DNA of 64,000 nt from Pedobacter foliorum (GTDB lineage: Bacteria > Bacteroidota > Bacteroidia > Sphingobacteriales > Sphingobacteriaceae): positions 558,001 through 622,000 of the forward strand of contig NZ_JABSNU010000003.1 of NCBI RefSeq assembly GCF_013266735.1. Reading direction: 5' to 3'. The stretch's first letter is position 1, and each line of letters starts with the position of its first letter. The notes beneath the pieces are model-generated. The model did no database searches, had not been told where the DNA came from, and was given only the letters and a program-made list of their open reading frames with translations. The position numbers and the translations under genes are program-made. This document shows, piece by piece, positions 46,545 to 55,174 of this stretch.

Positions 46545-47507
46545 CTAAAACAGATTTTTAATGATCTGTTCAATTGATAACCCTTCAGCCTCAGCTCTGT
46601 AGTTACGAACAATACGGTGACGTAAAATTGCTTCAGCTACAGCTTGAACATCTTCAATATCCGGGGAGTACTTGCCGGATATTGCCGCATGGCATTTAGC
46701 TCCAATAACAAGGAATTGTGAAGCTCTTGGCCCAGCACCCCAACTTATATATTTATTAATATCTTCAGTCGCTAATGCTGTATGTGGGCGTGTTTTGCTC
46801 GCCAGTTTTACTGCATATTCAATTACATTGTCCGCTACTGGTATATTGCGCACCAATTTTTGGAAATACTGAATCTGCTTAGCATCTATTATCTTTTTAA
46901 GCTTAATGTCGTTATTGCTGGTGGTACTTTTGACAATTGTAAGCTCATCAGCAAACGTTGGGTAGCTCAATAGGACATTGAACATAAATCGATCCAATTG
47001 AGCTTCGGGTAAAGGATATGTTCCTTCTTGTTCAATAGGGTTCTGAGTGGCCAGTACAAAGAATGGATTAGGCAGTATATGCCTTTGTCCGGCTGCTGTA
47101 ACAGCTTTCTCCTGCATGGCTTCGAGTAATGCAGCCTGAGTTTTTGGAGGTGTTCTATTGATCTCATCCGCAAGAACGATATTAGAGAATATTGGGCCAT
47201 TGATGAACTTAAAGTTCCTGTCTTCGCCCAATATTTCAGCACCTATAATATCGCTAGGCATTAAATCTGGTGTGAATTGAATCCTGTTAAAATTAAGATC
47301 CATTACATCTGCAACAGTTTGAACGAGCAGTGTTTTAGCTAGACCCGGTACACCAACTAATAGACAGTGTCCGTTACTAAAGATGGAAATCAGAACAGAT
47401 TTCACTACCTCTTCTTGCCCTATAACAACCTTTCCTATTTCGGCCTTGATGTTATTATATGCCTGATGCAATGCATCTACTGCTTTTATATCATTTTCAA
47501 ACTGCAT
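46545..47507 (-). CDS. MoxR-family AAA+ ATPase
   Basis: 320 aa. Walker A GVPGLAKTLL, Walker B with VLADEINRTPPKTQAALLEAMQEK, sensor motif ATQNPIEQEGTYPLPEAQLDRF are intact. MoxR ATPases act as chaperones for von Willebrand-domain partners; none is in the window. It begins 5 nt after the SurA-like gene, so it belongs to that operon. Confidence 0.95.
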   Translation of the reverse strand: MQFENDIKAVDALHQAYNNIKAEIGKVVIGQEEVVKSVLISIFSNGHCLLVGVPGLAKTLLVQTVADVMDLNFNRIQFTPDLMPSDIIGAEILGEDRNFKFINGPIFSNIVLADEINRTPPKTQAALLEAMQEKAVTAAGQRHILPNPFFVLATQNPIEQEGTYPLPEAQLDRFMFNVLLSYPTFADELTIVKSTTSNNDIKLKKIIDAKQIQYFQKLVRNIPVADNVIEYAVKLASKTRPHTALATEDINKYISWGAGPRASQFLVIGAKCHAAISGKYSPDIEDVQAVAEAILRHRIVRNYRAEAEGLSIEQIIKNLF

Positions 47508-47512
47508 GAGCG

Positions 47513-48877
47513 TTATTTTTTGGCAGTTGATCCTTTAACCCATATTTTTAATTCATCACAATTGTCATAATCTTCGTCAATTCTGATGTAAGTATTTTCT
47601 CTTCTTTTTTCAAACCACTCACTCAGCATACGGTCGACTTTACTCTGTTGTGCTTTTTCTTTGAATTTAGCATAATCTTGCTCAAGGTTTCCTTTGTGAG
47701 GTGGGATTTTAGATTTTAAGTATAAAATTTTATATCCTTGTTTGCCATCAGGATCTGAGAAAGCAACAGGCTGAGATACTTCACCTACTTTCATTGTATC
47801 AACAACAATAAATACTTTTGGATCAAGTTTGTCAGCAGGAATAAATGTAGTTCTGGCAGTAACGTTGTCTGCATATAATAGCATTCCTCCATTATACTGG
47901 GACTCTTTGTTGTCAGAGTATAAAGAAGCTGCTGTAGAAAATGGAAGTTTCTTCTCTATAATGTTTTTGTAGATAGTGTCTGCCTGTAGTTTAGTTCTTT
48001 CTAAACTAGCTGGTGTAGTTTCAGGGCGTATAAGGATATGGCGTGCCTGAACTTGTTCTCCACGACGTTCAATAACCTGAAGAATGTGAAAACCATGCTC
48101 AGATTCAAATACAGGAGACATTTCACCTGGTTTTAATTTAAAAGCCCAAGCTGTAAATTCTTTAACCATTCTTGTACGATCGAAAAACCCTAAATCACCA
48201 CCATCGGGAGCAGATCCGCCATCTTCTGAATAGGTTTTAGCCAGGAATCCAAAATCTTCACCACTTTTTACCCTTAATCTTAAAGCGTCAATCTTATCAT
48301 AAAATTTTTGTTTTTCTGCTTTGGTAAGTTTTGGATGAAGAACAATTTCTCCTACTTCAAATTCAGTAGGAATATCAGGAAGACTATCTTTTTGGTAAGA
48401 GTCGAAATAACGTTTAACCTCAATAGGAGTTACATTCACATCCTGAGTTATTTTTTGTTGCATTTTATTAGAGATCAACTGCTCTTTAATGTCAGGTCTG
48501 ATCTCATCTTTATACTGAAGCACAGAACGATTTAAGAATTGCTCTAATCTTTCCTGTCCACCAGCTTTTTGAATCTGATAACGCATACGTTTTTCAACTT
48601 CTTCATCAACCTGTCCTTCTTCCACTACCACTGAGTCAATCTCAGCTTGTTGTTTAAGAAGCTTTTGAGCAAGCATCTGCTGAAGTATATAGCACTTTAT
48701 CTTTTCATCGTCAGGGTTTCCAGAATTTAAATATTGTGCATATTGCTGATTTAAATCTGATAATAAAATGATGTTATTACCTAAGACAGCAACAACTTTA
48801 TCTATATTTTTCTTTTGAGCCTGTACGTTGAAAAACAAACAAATCAATCCGCTTGCTACTATTAAAAATTTCCTCAT
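47513..48877 (-). CDS. SurA-like periplasmic peptidyl-prolyl isomerase
   Basis: 454 aa from the ATG at 48877; a TTG upstream keeps the frame open. After a signal peptide (VQAQ), the SurA N-terminal chaperone domain (VVAVLGNNIILLSDL) is followed by two parvulin domains (GGDLGFFDR and QARHILIRP, then a more divergent second). It folds outer-membrane proteins. It follows the short isomerase-like gene by 63 nt and precedes moxR by 5 nt. Confidence 0.9.
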   Translation of the reverse strand: MRKFLIVASGLICLFFNVQAQKKNIDKVVAVLGNNIILLSDLNQQYAQYLNSGNPDDEKIKCYILQQMLAQKLLKQQAEIDSVVVEEGQVDEEVEKRMRYQIQKAGGQERLEQFLNRSVLQYKDEIRPDIKEQLISNKMQQKITQDVNVTPIEVKRYFDSYQKDSLPDIPTEFEVGEIVLHPKLTKAEKQKFYDKIDALRLRVKSGEDFGFLAKTYSEDGGSAPDGGDLGFFDRTRMVKEFTAWAFKLKPGEMSPVFESEHGFHILQVIERRGEQVQARHILIRPETTPASLERTKLQADTIYKNIIEKKLPFSTAASLYSDNKESQYNGGMLLYADNVTARTTFIPADKLDPKVFIVVDTMKVGEVSQPVAFSDPDGKQGYKILYLKSKIPPHKGNLEQDYAKFKEKAQQSKVDRMLSEWFEKRRENTYIRIDEDYDNCDELKIWVKGSTAKK

Positions 48878-48940
48878 TATATGGTTATTCAATTATATTC
48901 TTTTTGCAAATCTAACACTACTATACTGTTGGCTGAGAGT

Positions 48941-49531
48941 TTATTGTTTAGCCAATTTTCTTATTTCATCCTGATTAATTTTTACAGGATACTTTTTTCT
49001 TAATTCTTTTATCCATTCATTTTCCAGTTCCTGCTGATAATCTGTGACTATCTGGCCTCTAGCTTCCTCAAAAGAACTCTGCAAATAAACGCTTTTGTTT
49101 TTATCATAAAAAATGCGGAGCTGATTTTCGTCGCTCTGCGCTTGGTTCCATACTTTAATCTCCGAGATATTGAACATTAAAACAGCATCCTTATATTCAT
49201 TCATTATGAAAAGATATTCAGGTTTTGTTTTTGATATTCTCTTTTGCGCGCGCAATGCATGCTCATAATTTTTTACCTCAGAAAGGTATGCTGTATCTTT
49301 ATCTAAGCCTAATTCTTTAGCTTCTAGTACTTTAAGTTTAAAATTTATGTATAAGTCCAAATATGTCTGCAAATCTTCATAGGCTGCATTTCCGTTGCCA
49401 GAATGGTTTTTCTTATAGACCCACATAAACTCTTTATTGCTTATTGGTTTTCCATTAACTACAGCAACGTTTTGAGCGAATGCACTGGTAATAAAAAGAC
49501 TGATTATGATGGCACAGTAAACTTTTCTCAC
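48941..49531 (-). CDS. Short SurA-like protein lacking the parvulin domains
   Basis: 196 aa, start codon GTG at 49531, directly before a signal peptide (AFAQ). VAVVNGKPISNKEFMWVYKK is the N-terminal part of a PPIase family; from about residue 100 EYLFIMNEYKDAVLMFNISEIKVW resembles the C-terminal part of long (about 650-aa) Bacteroidota PPIases. Nothing resembling a parvulin domain is between. It may be a compact chaperone or the product of an internal deletion. It is the first gene of the operon with the SurA-like and MoxR genes. Confidence 0.75.
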   Translation of the reverse strand: MRKVYCAIIISLFITSAFAQNVAVVNGKPISNKEFMWVYKKNHSGNGNAAYEDLQTYLDLYINFKLKVLEAKELGLDKDTAYLSEVKNYEHALRAQKRISKTKPEYLFIMNEYKDAVLMFNISEIKVWNQAQSDENQLRIFYDKNKSVYLQSSFEEARGQIVTDYQQELENEWIKELRKKYPVKINQDEIRKLAKQ

Positions 49532-49642
49532 AAAAGACTTATGGTATATAATTTTAAGGCATAAAAGTAATAAATAAAGGTACTATAATGAGATATTTAA
49601 CTAATTTTAACAGAAAAAAGATTTCCAATAAAATTATCATTA

Positions 49643-50215
49643 ATGGTTAGCCAACTTACAACTAACGGAGAAGGTCTGCGTTTATTTTTTACAGATGATA
49701 TTTACCTTGTTAATGAGCCAGATAGCACATTAAAAGAAGAAAGTCAAATTTACTTAAAAGAAGAGGTGCCTTCACTTGCGCAACCATCAGTAGTATCTGA
49801 GCCAGTGGTTTCGTTAATAAAGGAGCAACCGGATTTTAAATTTTTAGGTAACAATAATCGCAATATCCTAATTTTGGTTAATGATGAGCAGAATGATGTT
49901 AGTGACGAAAAGGGGAGAGAGTTGTTAAGAAAGATTGTTAAATCCATTAATCTATCAGCTAGTGATTTCGCTTTGCTAAATTATGCTAGATACAAAGGAG
50001 CAAGTTATGAGCAGCTGAAAGTTCGTTTTTCGAGCGTTATTGTTTTCGCTTTTGGTGTGTCTGCTGAACAATTGGGGTTAAAAAAACATCCTGAAAACAT
50101 GGTAGTAACTGAAGGTGGTGTAAAGCTTATCTTTTCTTCGGCTTTGCAAAAGCTGGACGAAGATACAAATGGGAAAAAGGTATTGTGGGGGAGTTTGAAA
50201 CAATTGGGATTATGA
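49643..50215 (+). CDS. Hypothetical protein, HolD-like (DNA polymerase III psi) candidate
   Basis: 190 aa, no signal peptide. A low-complexity linker (45-70) precedes NNRNILILVND, LLRKIVKSINLSASDFALL, IVFAFGVSAEQLGL and the ending SSALQKLDEDTNGKKVLWGSL. This order of motifs, ending in an L.SxxLxxL...KxxLW pattern, resembles bacterial HolD. That is only an analogy by eye. It overlaps rdgB by 4 nt (ATGA), so they are translated together. Confidence 0.45.
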   Translation: MVSQLTTNGEGLRLFFTDDIYLVNEPDSTLKEESQIYLKEEVPSLAQPSVVSEPVVSLIKEQPDFKFLGNNNRNILILVNDEQNDVSDEKGRELLRKIVKSINLSASDFALLNYARYKGASYEQLKVRFSSVIVFAFGVSAEQLGLKKHPENMVVTEGGVKLIFSSALQKLDEDTNGKKVLWGSLKQLGL

Positions 50216-50796
50216 TTTTACCTGAATTGGTATTTGCCACTAATAATAAGCACAAAGCAGAAGAAGTTGGGAAGTTTCTTATAAATCAATATAAGGTTTT
50301 AAATCTTAAAGATATTGGTTGTGATGTTGATATTCCCGAAACCGGAAATTCTTTTGCAGCAAACGCTGAACTTAAAAGCAGTTATGTAACTGAAAATTTT
50401 AAGTTGGATTGTTTTGCTGATGATAGCGGTTTGGAGATTGATGCTTTAGACAATGAGCCGGGAATTTACTCGGCAAGGTATTCTGGTGTTAGAGATGATG
50501 TAGCAAACCTTAATCTTGTTTTAAGAAAAATGGAGGGGGTAGCCAATAGAAAAGCACATTTTAAAACAGTTATTTCATTAAATAAAAACAACAGGAAATA
50601 TCTTTTTGAAGGAGTTGTTTATGGTAACATTACGCATACTCCTATTGGCGAGGATGGATTTGGCTATGATCCAATATTTATGCCTGATGGTTACGATAGA
50701 ACATTTGCCCAAATGAGCATGACCGAAAAGAATGCTATAAGTCACAGAGCTATTGCAATGAAAAAGCTTATTGCTTTTTTAAAGGAGCAGGCGTAA
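50212..50796 (+). CDS. rdgB: Non-canonical purine NTP pyrophosphatase (RdgB/HAM1)
   Basis: 194 aa from the ATG at 50212, which overlaps the upstream stop; an earlier in-frame GTG lacks the family start. Motifs FATNNKHKAEE (substrate loop), FADDSGLEIDAL (catalytic D) and GFGYDPIFMPDG are intact. It removes dITP and XTP from the nucleotide pool. Its last 29 nt overlap the end of the convergent OstA-like gene. Confidence 0.95.
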   Translation: MILPELVFATNNKHKAEEVGKFLINQYKVLNLKDIGCDVDIPETGNSFAANAELKSSYVTENFKLDCFADDSGLEIDALDNEPGIYSARYSGVRDDVANLNLVLRKMEGVANRKAHFKTVISLNKNNRKYLFEGVVYGNITHTPIGEDGFGYDPIFMPDGYDRTFAQMSMTEKNAISHRAIAMKKLIAFLKEQA

Positions 50797-53134
50797 TTTT
50801 TTTACTTGTATCAGCTTTAAGAGAATCAGGTTTTTTAGGAGCAATAATTTTCTTTAAAGAATCAACTTTAGTAGGTAAATTCTTAATCTGAGGTATAATA
50901 GCTTTTACAGAATCCAGCGTTGTAGAATCAACTTTGGACGCCGCTTTTGTAATTTCCTTGACGGCTGTTTTTACTAAATCTTTCTGAGTTACCGAGCCTT
51001 TACCTTTGACTTTATTAACCGGAGGGCCTGATTTTTTTGTTCCAATAGCAGGCTTTTTCGAAGCCGGTTGCTTAGCCTTTGGTTTACCATTGATGACCTC
51101 CTTTTTAGAAAGTGGTCGGAATTCGGGTTTCCAGGTGAATCCTGTTAATAAGACATCTTCTTTCATCTCCGTTACGGGCACACGAACCCCTTCAGGCTCT
51201 TTAACAGTAAGTATGTGGTTTATCTCTTTGTTTTTAAACATGATCTTTATCCTGCTACTTACAGTTTGATTCATGTCCGTATAGGTGCTGTCTTTGCCTC
51301 TGTTGTAATAGACACTTTCAGCATTTCCGTCCACAAACATGGTACTTAATTCACCATCTTTAAAGAAAGCTGTGATAAGTTTCCCCTTTATCTGATTAAA
51401 TTTTGCAGAGTCTGCATTTACATTTACTTGAAACGCATTTTCGATAACTTGTAGTGTATTAAGTTTGTTGTTCTTTAATCGCAGATAAATAGTATCTCCT
51501 GTTTGTTGGGAACCTTGAGACCACAAAATAGGACTTCCGTACCATCTTAGTGTAGAATCTGCACTGGTGTAAAATAGCGAATCGGCCATAGCCTGCATGT
51601 TAGATTTGTAAACCCTAACATTATGGTAAGCCTTAATAGAACGTGTTTTTACTGTGTCCAAGGGATTAAAAACTGTTGAGTCTTTTACGTTTTTCTTTAA
51701 TAAACTGTCTGTAGCCTTAATTGCGCCATCTACTTTTTTAACCAGATTTCCTGATTTAACCAAACTATCAGCCTTTTTAACTAAAGTATCAGGATTCTTG
51801 ACCGCTATATCAGTTTTAATAACTTTTAGCGGATCTTTAACATTCTTTAAAGAATCTTTAATTAGTGGAGGAATATTAGGCTTTTTTTGAGCGATAGTGT
51901 CTTTTGAAAGACTATCTTTTGGTACGCTAATTTTCTTTGTTAATGTGTCTTTAACCGCTTTAATAGTAGTGCTATCTACCGGTTTTATATTTTTATTAGC
52001 TTTTCTGTCAAATTTAGGAGGCTCTTTGCTTGACTTTTTATCTTTCTTTTTTGGTGAAAGTCCGATTTCTTCTGCTGTCATGCCAGATGCTTTTGTTGAT
52101 CCGTCTTGTTTCTTTGGCTTTTCTGGATCGCCTAACTCATTGTTCTTTTTAAGAACGGGTGACTCAATTAACCTTAATGTTTTTTGAAGCACCATTTGAG
52201 TTTCCAAAGTATCAGATCCCAGCCATAAAGTATCAGGTTGTAATTTGTTGTTTATGGTCACAGAGTCTTTAGTCCCCATACCCACGTATGCATTTTTGGT
52301 TACAACAGCACGTTCATCTTTTTTGTAATAATAGCCAAGTTGACCATATAATATAGTCTTATCTGCAGTATCCTTAAATATTATATTCCTTACAGCTTTA
52401 CCATAGCCTGCTATTCCATCGTAGTATAAACTATCTCCCTTTAAGGATTTTGTGCCATTGGTATACAGGTTCTTTTTTCCAAAATAAGCGTATTCTGTTT
52501 TAGTATTGTAGGCTCCATTTTCAGTATAAAGATTGTCTTCCTTGCCTTTTATATTCGTAGGTCCATAGAAATAAGCCCAATTGGTGAGGGTGTTATATCT
52601 AAGCGTATCTGATTTAATGGTGCTTTGAGGAGTAACTACCACTACATTATAACGAAAATATGAGTCTCGGCTATTTGAAAAATAATAGCCGTTTTTACTG
52701 GTTAGTGTTACATCTTTGTTAACTATTTTCCCCCCATCTACATATGTGCCAACTTTGGTTGCCATATTATAGTCCAATGTATTAGTAGTGAGGACAGACT
52801 CTTTGTCAATCATTCGCACATTACTGGTTAAATGGGCTATCTTAGTGTTTCCGTTGTATGTTAGATGGTCAGAGTAAATGTTTATGGTATCTCCCTGATT
52901 GATGTGTACATTATTGAAAGCCTCAAAAACATTGTCGTTTTGGTAAAAAACGGCACTATCACAAGTTAGGGTAGCATTCTCATGGATAAATACAGGGAAG
53001 TTTAAATAGGAAATGTTTTTCTTCCCATCTGTATGTCCTTGTTTAGCACTATCCAAAATAATTTTGGTTCTCTGTTGCGCTAGCAAAGAGAAAGGAAACA
53101 TTAAAAAGATAACGAAAAGGCGTATTTTCTGCAC
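50768..53134 (-). CDS. OstA/LptA-like lipopolysaccharide-transport protein
   Basis: 788 aa, start GTG at 53134, with a signal peptide (LLAQ). Residues about 20-300 contain repeated OstA/LptA beta-jellyroll units (LTCDSAVFYQNDNVFEAFNN, IYSDHLTYNG). A long K/D/S/T-rich disordered section (about 330-480) and further OstA-like units (to about 620) follow, then a K/P-rich tail. It probably bridges LPS across the periplasm. The tail overlaps rdgB. Confidence 0.85.
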   Translation of the reverse strand: MQKIRLFVIFLMFPFSLLAQQRTKIILDSAKQGHTDGKKNISYLNFPVFIHENATLTCDSAVFYQNDNVFEAFNNVHINQGDTINIYSDHLTYNGNTKIAHLTSNVRMIDKESVLTTNTLDYNMATKVGTYVDGGKIVNKDVTLTSKNGYYFSNSRDSYFRYNVVVVTPQSTIKSDTLRYNTLTNWAYFYGPTNIKGKEDNLYTENGAYNTKTEYAYFGKKNLYTNGTKSLKGDSLYYDGIAGYGKAVRNIIFKDTADKTILYGQLGYYYKKDERAVVTKNAYVGMGTKDSVTINNKLQPDTLWLGSDTLETQMVLQKTLRLIESPVLKKNNELGDPEKPKKQDGSTKASGMTAEEIGLSPKKKDKKSSKEPPKFDRKANKNIKPVDSTTIKAVKDTLTKKISVPKDSLSKDTIAQKKPNIPPLIKDSLKNVKDPLKVIKTDIAVKNPDTLVKKADSLVKSGNLVKKVDGAIKATDSLLKKNVKDSTVFNPLDTVKTRSIKAYHNVRVYKSNMQAMADSLFYTSADSTLRWYGSPILWSQGSQQTGDTIYLRLKNNKLNTLQVIENAFQVNVNADSAKFNQIKGKLITAFFKDGELSTMFVDGNAESVYYNRGKDSTYTDMNQTVSSRIKIMFKNKEINHILTVKEPEGVRVPVTEMKEDVLLTGFTWKPEFRPLSKKEVINGKPKAKQPASKKPAIGTKKSGPPVNKVKGKGSVTQKDLVKTAVKEITKAASKVDSTTLDSVKAIIPQIKNLPTKVDSLKKIIAPKKPDSLKADTSKKITPAPLKKQ

Positions 53135-53138
53135 TTTA

Positions 53139-53146
53139 CAAAGTTA
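53139..53146 (-). promoter_or_regulatory. Promoter -7 box of the OstA-like gene
   Basis: TAACTTTG lies 4 nt from the GTG at 53134, which supports that start. No clear -33. Confidence 0.5.
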
Positions 53147-53150
53147 GTTT

Positions 53151-53180
53151 TTTGCTTACCATTTTAATTAAATATTTTTG
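53151..53180 (+). promoter_or_regulatory. tilS promoter
   Basis: TTTG (53151-53154), 18 nt, TATTTTTG (53173-53180), then 4 nt to the ATG at 53185. The divergent OstA-like promoter lies alongside. Confidence 0.55.
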
Positions 53181-53184
53181 AAAG

Positions 53185-54510
53185 ATGTTACCCATTCAAA
53201 ATTTTAAAGATTTTATTAGCCATAATGCGCTCTTCACTGCTAACGACAAAATTCTACTTGCTGTTAGCGGGGGAAAGGATTCTGTTTTAATGGCTCATCT
53301 CTTTAAACTCGCAGGTTTTGATTTTGGTATAGCACATTGCAATTTTAGTTTAAGAGCAGATGAATCTCGGCGCGACGAAAGCTTTGTGCGAATGCTTGCG
53401 GGGGCTTTAGAGGTACCATTTTATGTAACTCATTTTAAAACTAAGGAATACGCTTCAAAACAAAGGATCTCAACACAAATGGCAGCAAGAGATTTGCGCT
53501 ACAACTGGTTCGAAGAAATTCGGGGAGCTAATGATTATAGTTTTGTAGCGCTTGCACAGCACCAGGACGATGCCATAGAAACTGTTTTGTTAAATTTAAC
53601 AAGAGGAACCGGAATTGCTGGGTTGCATGGTATTTTACCTAAAAGGGATAAACTTATCAGACCTCTGCTCTTTCTTTCGCGAGAGCAAATCAATAAAATA
53701 ATATCAAATAATAACATTGATTTTGTTGAAGACAGTTCAAATTTGTCAACAGATTATGCGCGTAATAAGGTGCGCTTAAAGGTTATTCCTCATCTTAAAG
53801 AAATCAATCCTAATCTGGAACTGACATTTGCACAAAATATACAAAGATTTGCAGAGACAGAACTTGTACTTCAAAATGCAGTTTCTGAATTAAAACGAGA
53901 AGTACTAATCGAAAGAAAGGGTATCATTCATCTCTCAATTGATAAGATTAAGGCATTAACACCTCAGCGCTTGTTGATGTTTGAGCTACTAAAACCTTTC
54001 GGGTTTTCTGAACTGGTAGTAGTTGAACTGTTACAAGCCTTGGGTAAGCAGAGTGGAACTTCTTTTTATAGTAACACGCATCGGATTACTATAGATAGAG
54101 ATGACCTAATCTTAAGTCCTGCTAAAGATGAACATCAGGAAATTGCATTTATTCACGTTAATGATAAGAATGTGGCTCTGAGGAATCATGAAATATTTAT
54201 GTCTTTTGATGATAAACCCTACTTTGAAAAAAATACGCATAAAGCATTTATTGATGCAGATAAACTTTTATATCCTTTGGTGGTAAGGGCATGGCAGTCT
54301 GGGGATAAGTTTATACCTCTTGGGATGAAAACCCATAAAAAGTTAAGTGATTTTTTTATAGATGAAAAAGTTCCTCTTATTGAAAAAAATAATATTCCTG
54401 TTCTGATAAATGGAAATGGAGAAGTTATTTGGTTAGGAGGGATGAGGCAGGATAATAGGTATAAAGTAACCTCTACCACAAAAAGAGTGGCTATTTTTGA
54501 TCTAAAATAA
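53185..54510 (+). CDS. tilS: tRNA(Ile)-lysidine synthase
   Basis: 441 aa. The PP-loop motif S28-G-G-K-D-S33, the HCNFSLRADESRRDE motif and HQDDAIETVLLNL are intact. The C-terminal region has the TilS-C pattern (RAWQSGDKFIPLGM, LSDFFIDEKVP). It converts C34 of tRNA-Ile(CAU) to lysidine. The start is set by its promoter. Confidence 0.95.
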   Translation: MLPIQNFKDFISHNALFTANDKILLAVSGGKDSVLMAHLFKLAGFDFGIAHCNFSLRADESRRDESFVRMLAGALEVPFYVTHFKTKEYASKQRISTQMAARDLRYNWFEEIRGANDYSFVALAQHQDDAIETVLLNLTRGTGIAGLHGILPKRDKLIRPLLFLSREQINKIISNNNIDFVEDSSNLSTDYARNKVRLKVIPHLKEINPNLELTFAQNIQRFAETELVLQNAVSELKREVLIERKGIIHLSIDKIKALTPQRLLMFELLKPFGFSELVVVELLQALGKQSGTSFYSNTHRITIDRDDLILSPAKDEHQEIAFIHVNDKNVALRNHEIFMSFDDKPYFEKNTHKAFIDADKLLYPLVVRAWQSGDKFIPLGMKTHKKLSDFFIDEKVPLIEKNNIPVLINGNGEVIWLGGMRQDNRYKVTSTTKRVAIFDLK

Positions 54511-54572
54511 TCAAATTACATTTTTTAAACAATCTTAACTGAGATAGGGGTACTGCGCAAACAAAAAAAAAG

Positions 54573-54580
54573 TAACTTTA
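54573..54580 (+). promoter_or_regulatory. Promoter -7 box of the PH-like protein gene
   Basis: TAACTTTA at 54573-54580, 15 nt before the ATG at 54596. Transcription would begin after the TTG at 54581, so the ATG is preferred. Confidence 0.45.
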
Positions 54581-54595
54581 TTGAAATTTACACAA

Positions 54596-55078
54596 ATGAG
54601 CAACCGCTACGCTTTTTTTGAAAAACAGTACATCGGACGTGATTATATCAGGATTTGCATCAGGCTGGTTATGTCCGCATTTTGTTTTGCCGCTTATGTA
54701 TATGAACGTGACCGAGATAATACACAGGATTTGTTTCTTGTAGTAGGTTTTGGCATCATTGGGGTTTCTATTGCTTTACTTTTTTTAATACAGTACAAAA
54801 CTATTATCGATAATAAGAAAATCATTATTAGTGGTTTGTGGTCTGCAAAAAAGGTAGAAATAGATTTGAACTCTATCGTTAAGGTAAGAAAGGACACTTA
54901 TAGCAATTACTTATTTAATAACCCCGTTTACAATCTTCACCGCAAAGGAAGCATAAGATTCTATTCCTCTGGAAAGGATGCCATAGTACTTACAGATACT
55001 GATGGATTTGAATATTACATTGGTACACAAAGACCAAATGAAATGTATCTTGTGATACAAGCCGAGATGAAATCTTAA
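54596..55078 (+). CDS. Membrane protein with a PH-like C-terminal domain
   Basis: 160 aa from ATG at 54596. Two hydrophobic helices (about 20-35 and 46-65) are followed by a beta-rich domain (TIIDNKKIIISGLWSAKKVEIDL, GFEYYIGTQRPNEM) like bacterial PH-type domains. Not otherwise recognised. It lies between tilS and bshA on the same strand. Confidence 0.55.
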   Translation: MSNRYAFFEKQYIGRDYIRICIRLVMSAFCFAAYVYERDRDNTQDLFLVVGFGIIGVSIALLFLIQYKTIIDNKKIIISGLWSAKKVEIDLNSIVKVRKDTYSNYLFNNPVYNLHRKGSIRFYSSGKDAIVLTDTDGFEYYIGTQRPNEMYLVIQAEMKS

Positions 55079-55174
55079 ATTGACACTTAGGATTAACTAA
55101 AAAGTTAAATAATTGCAATTGTTTAACATAAAGCTCAGTTTAAGTAGTGTACTTTGCATCGTAAAAAAATATTC

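Noticed and set aside
55150..55156. TACTTTG before bshA as a promoter
   Set aside because: One base short of TAnnTTTG, so the spacing is wrong.
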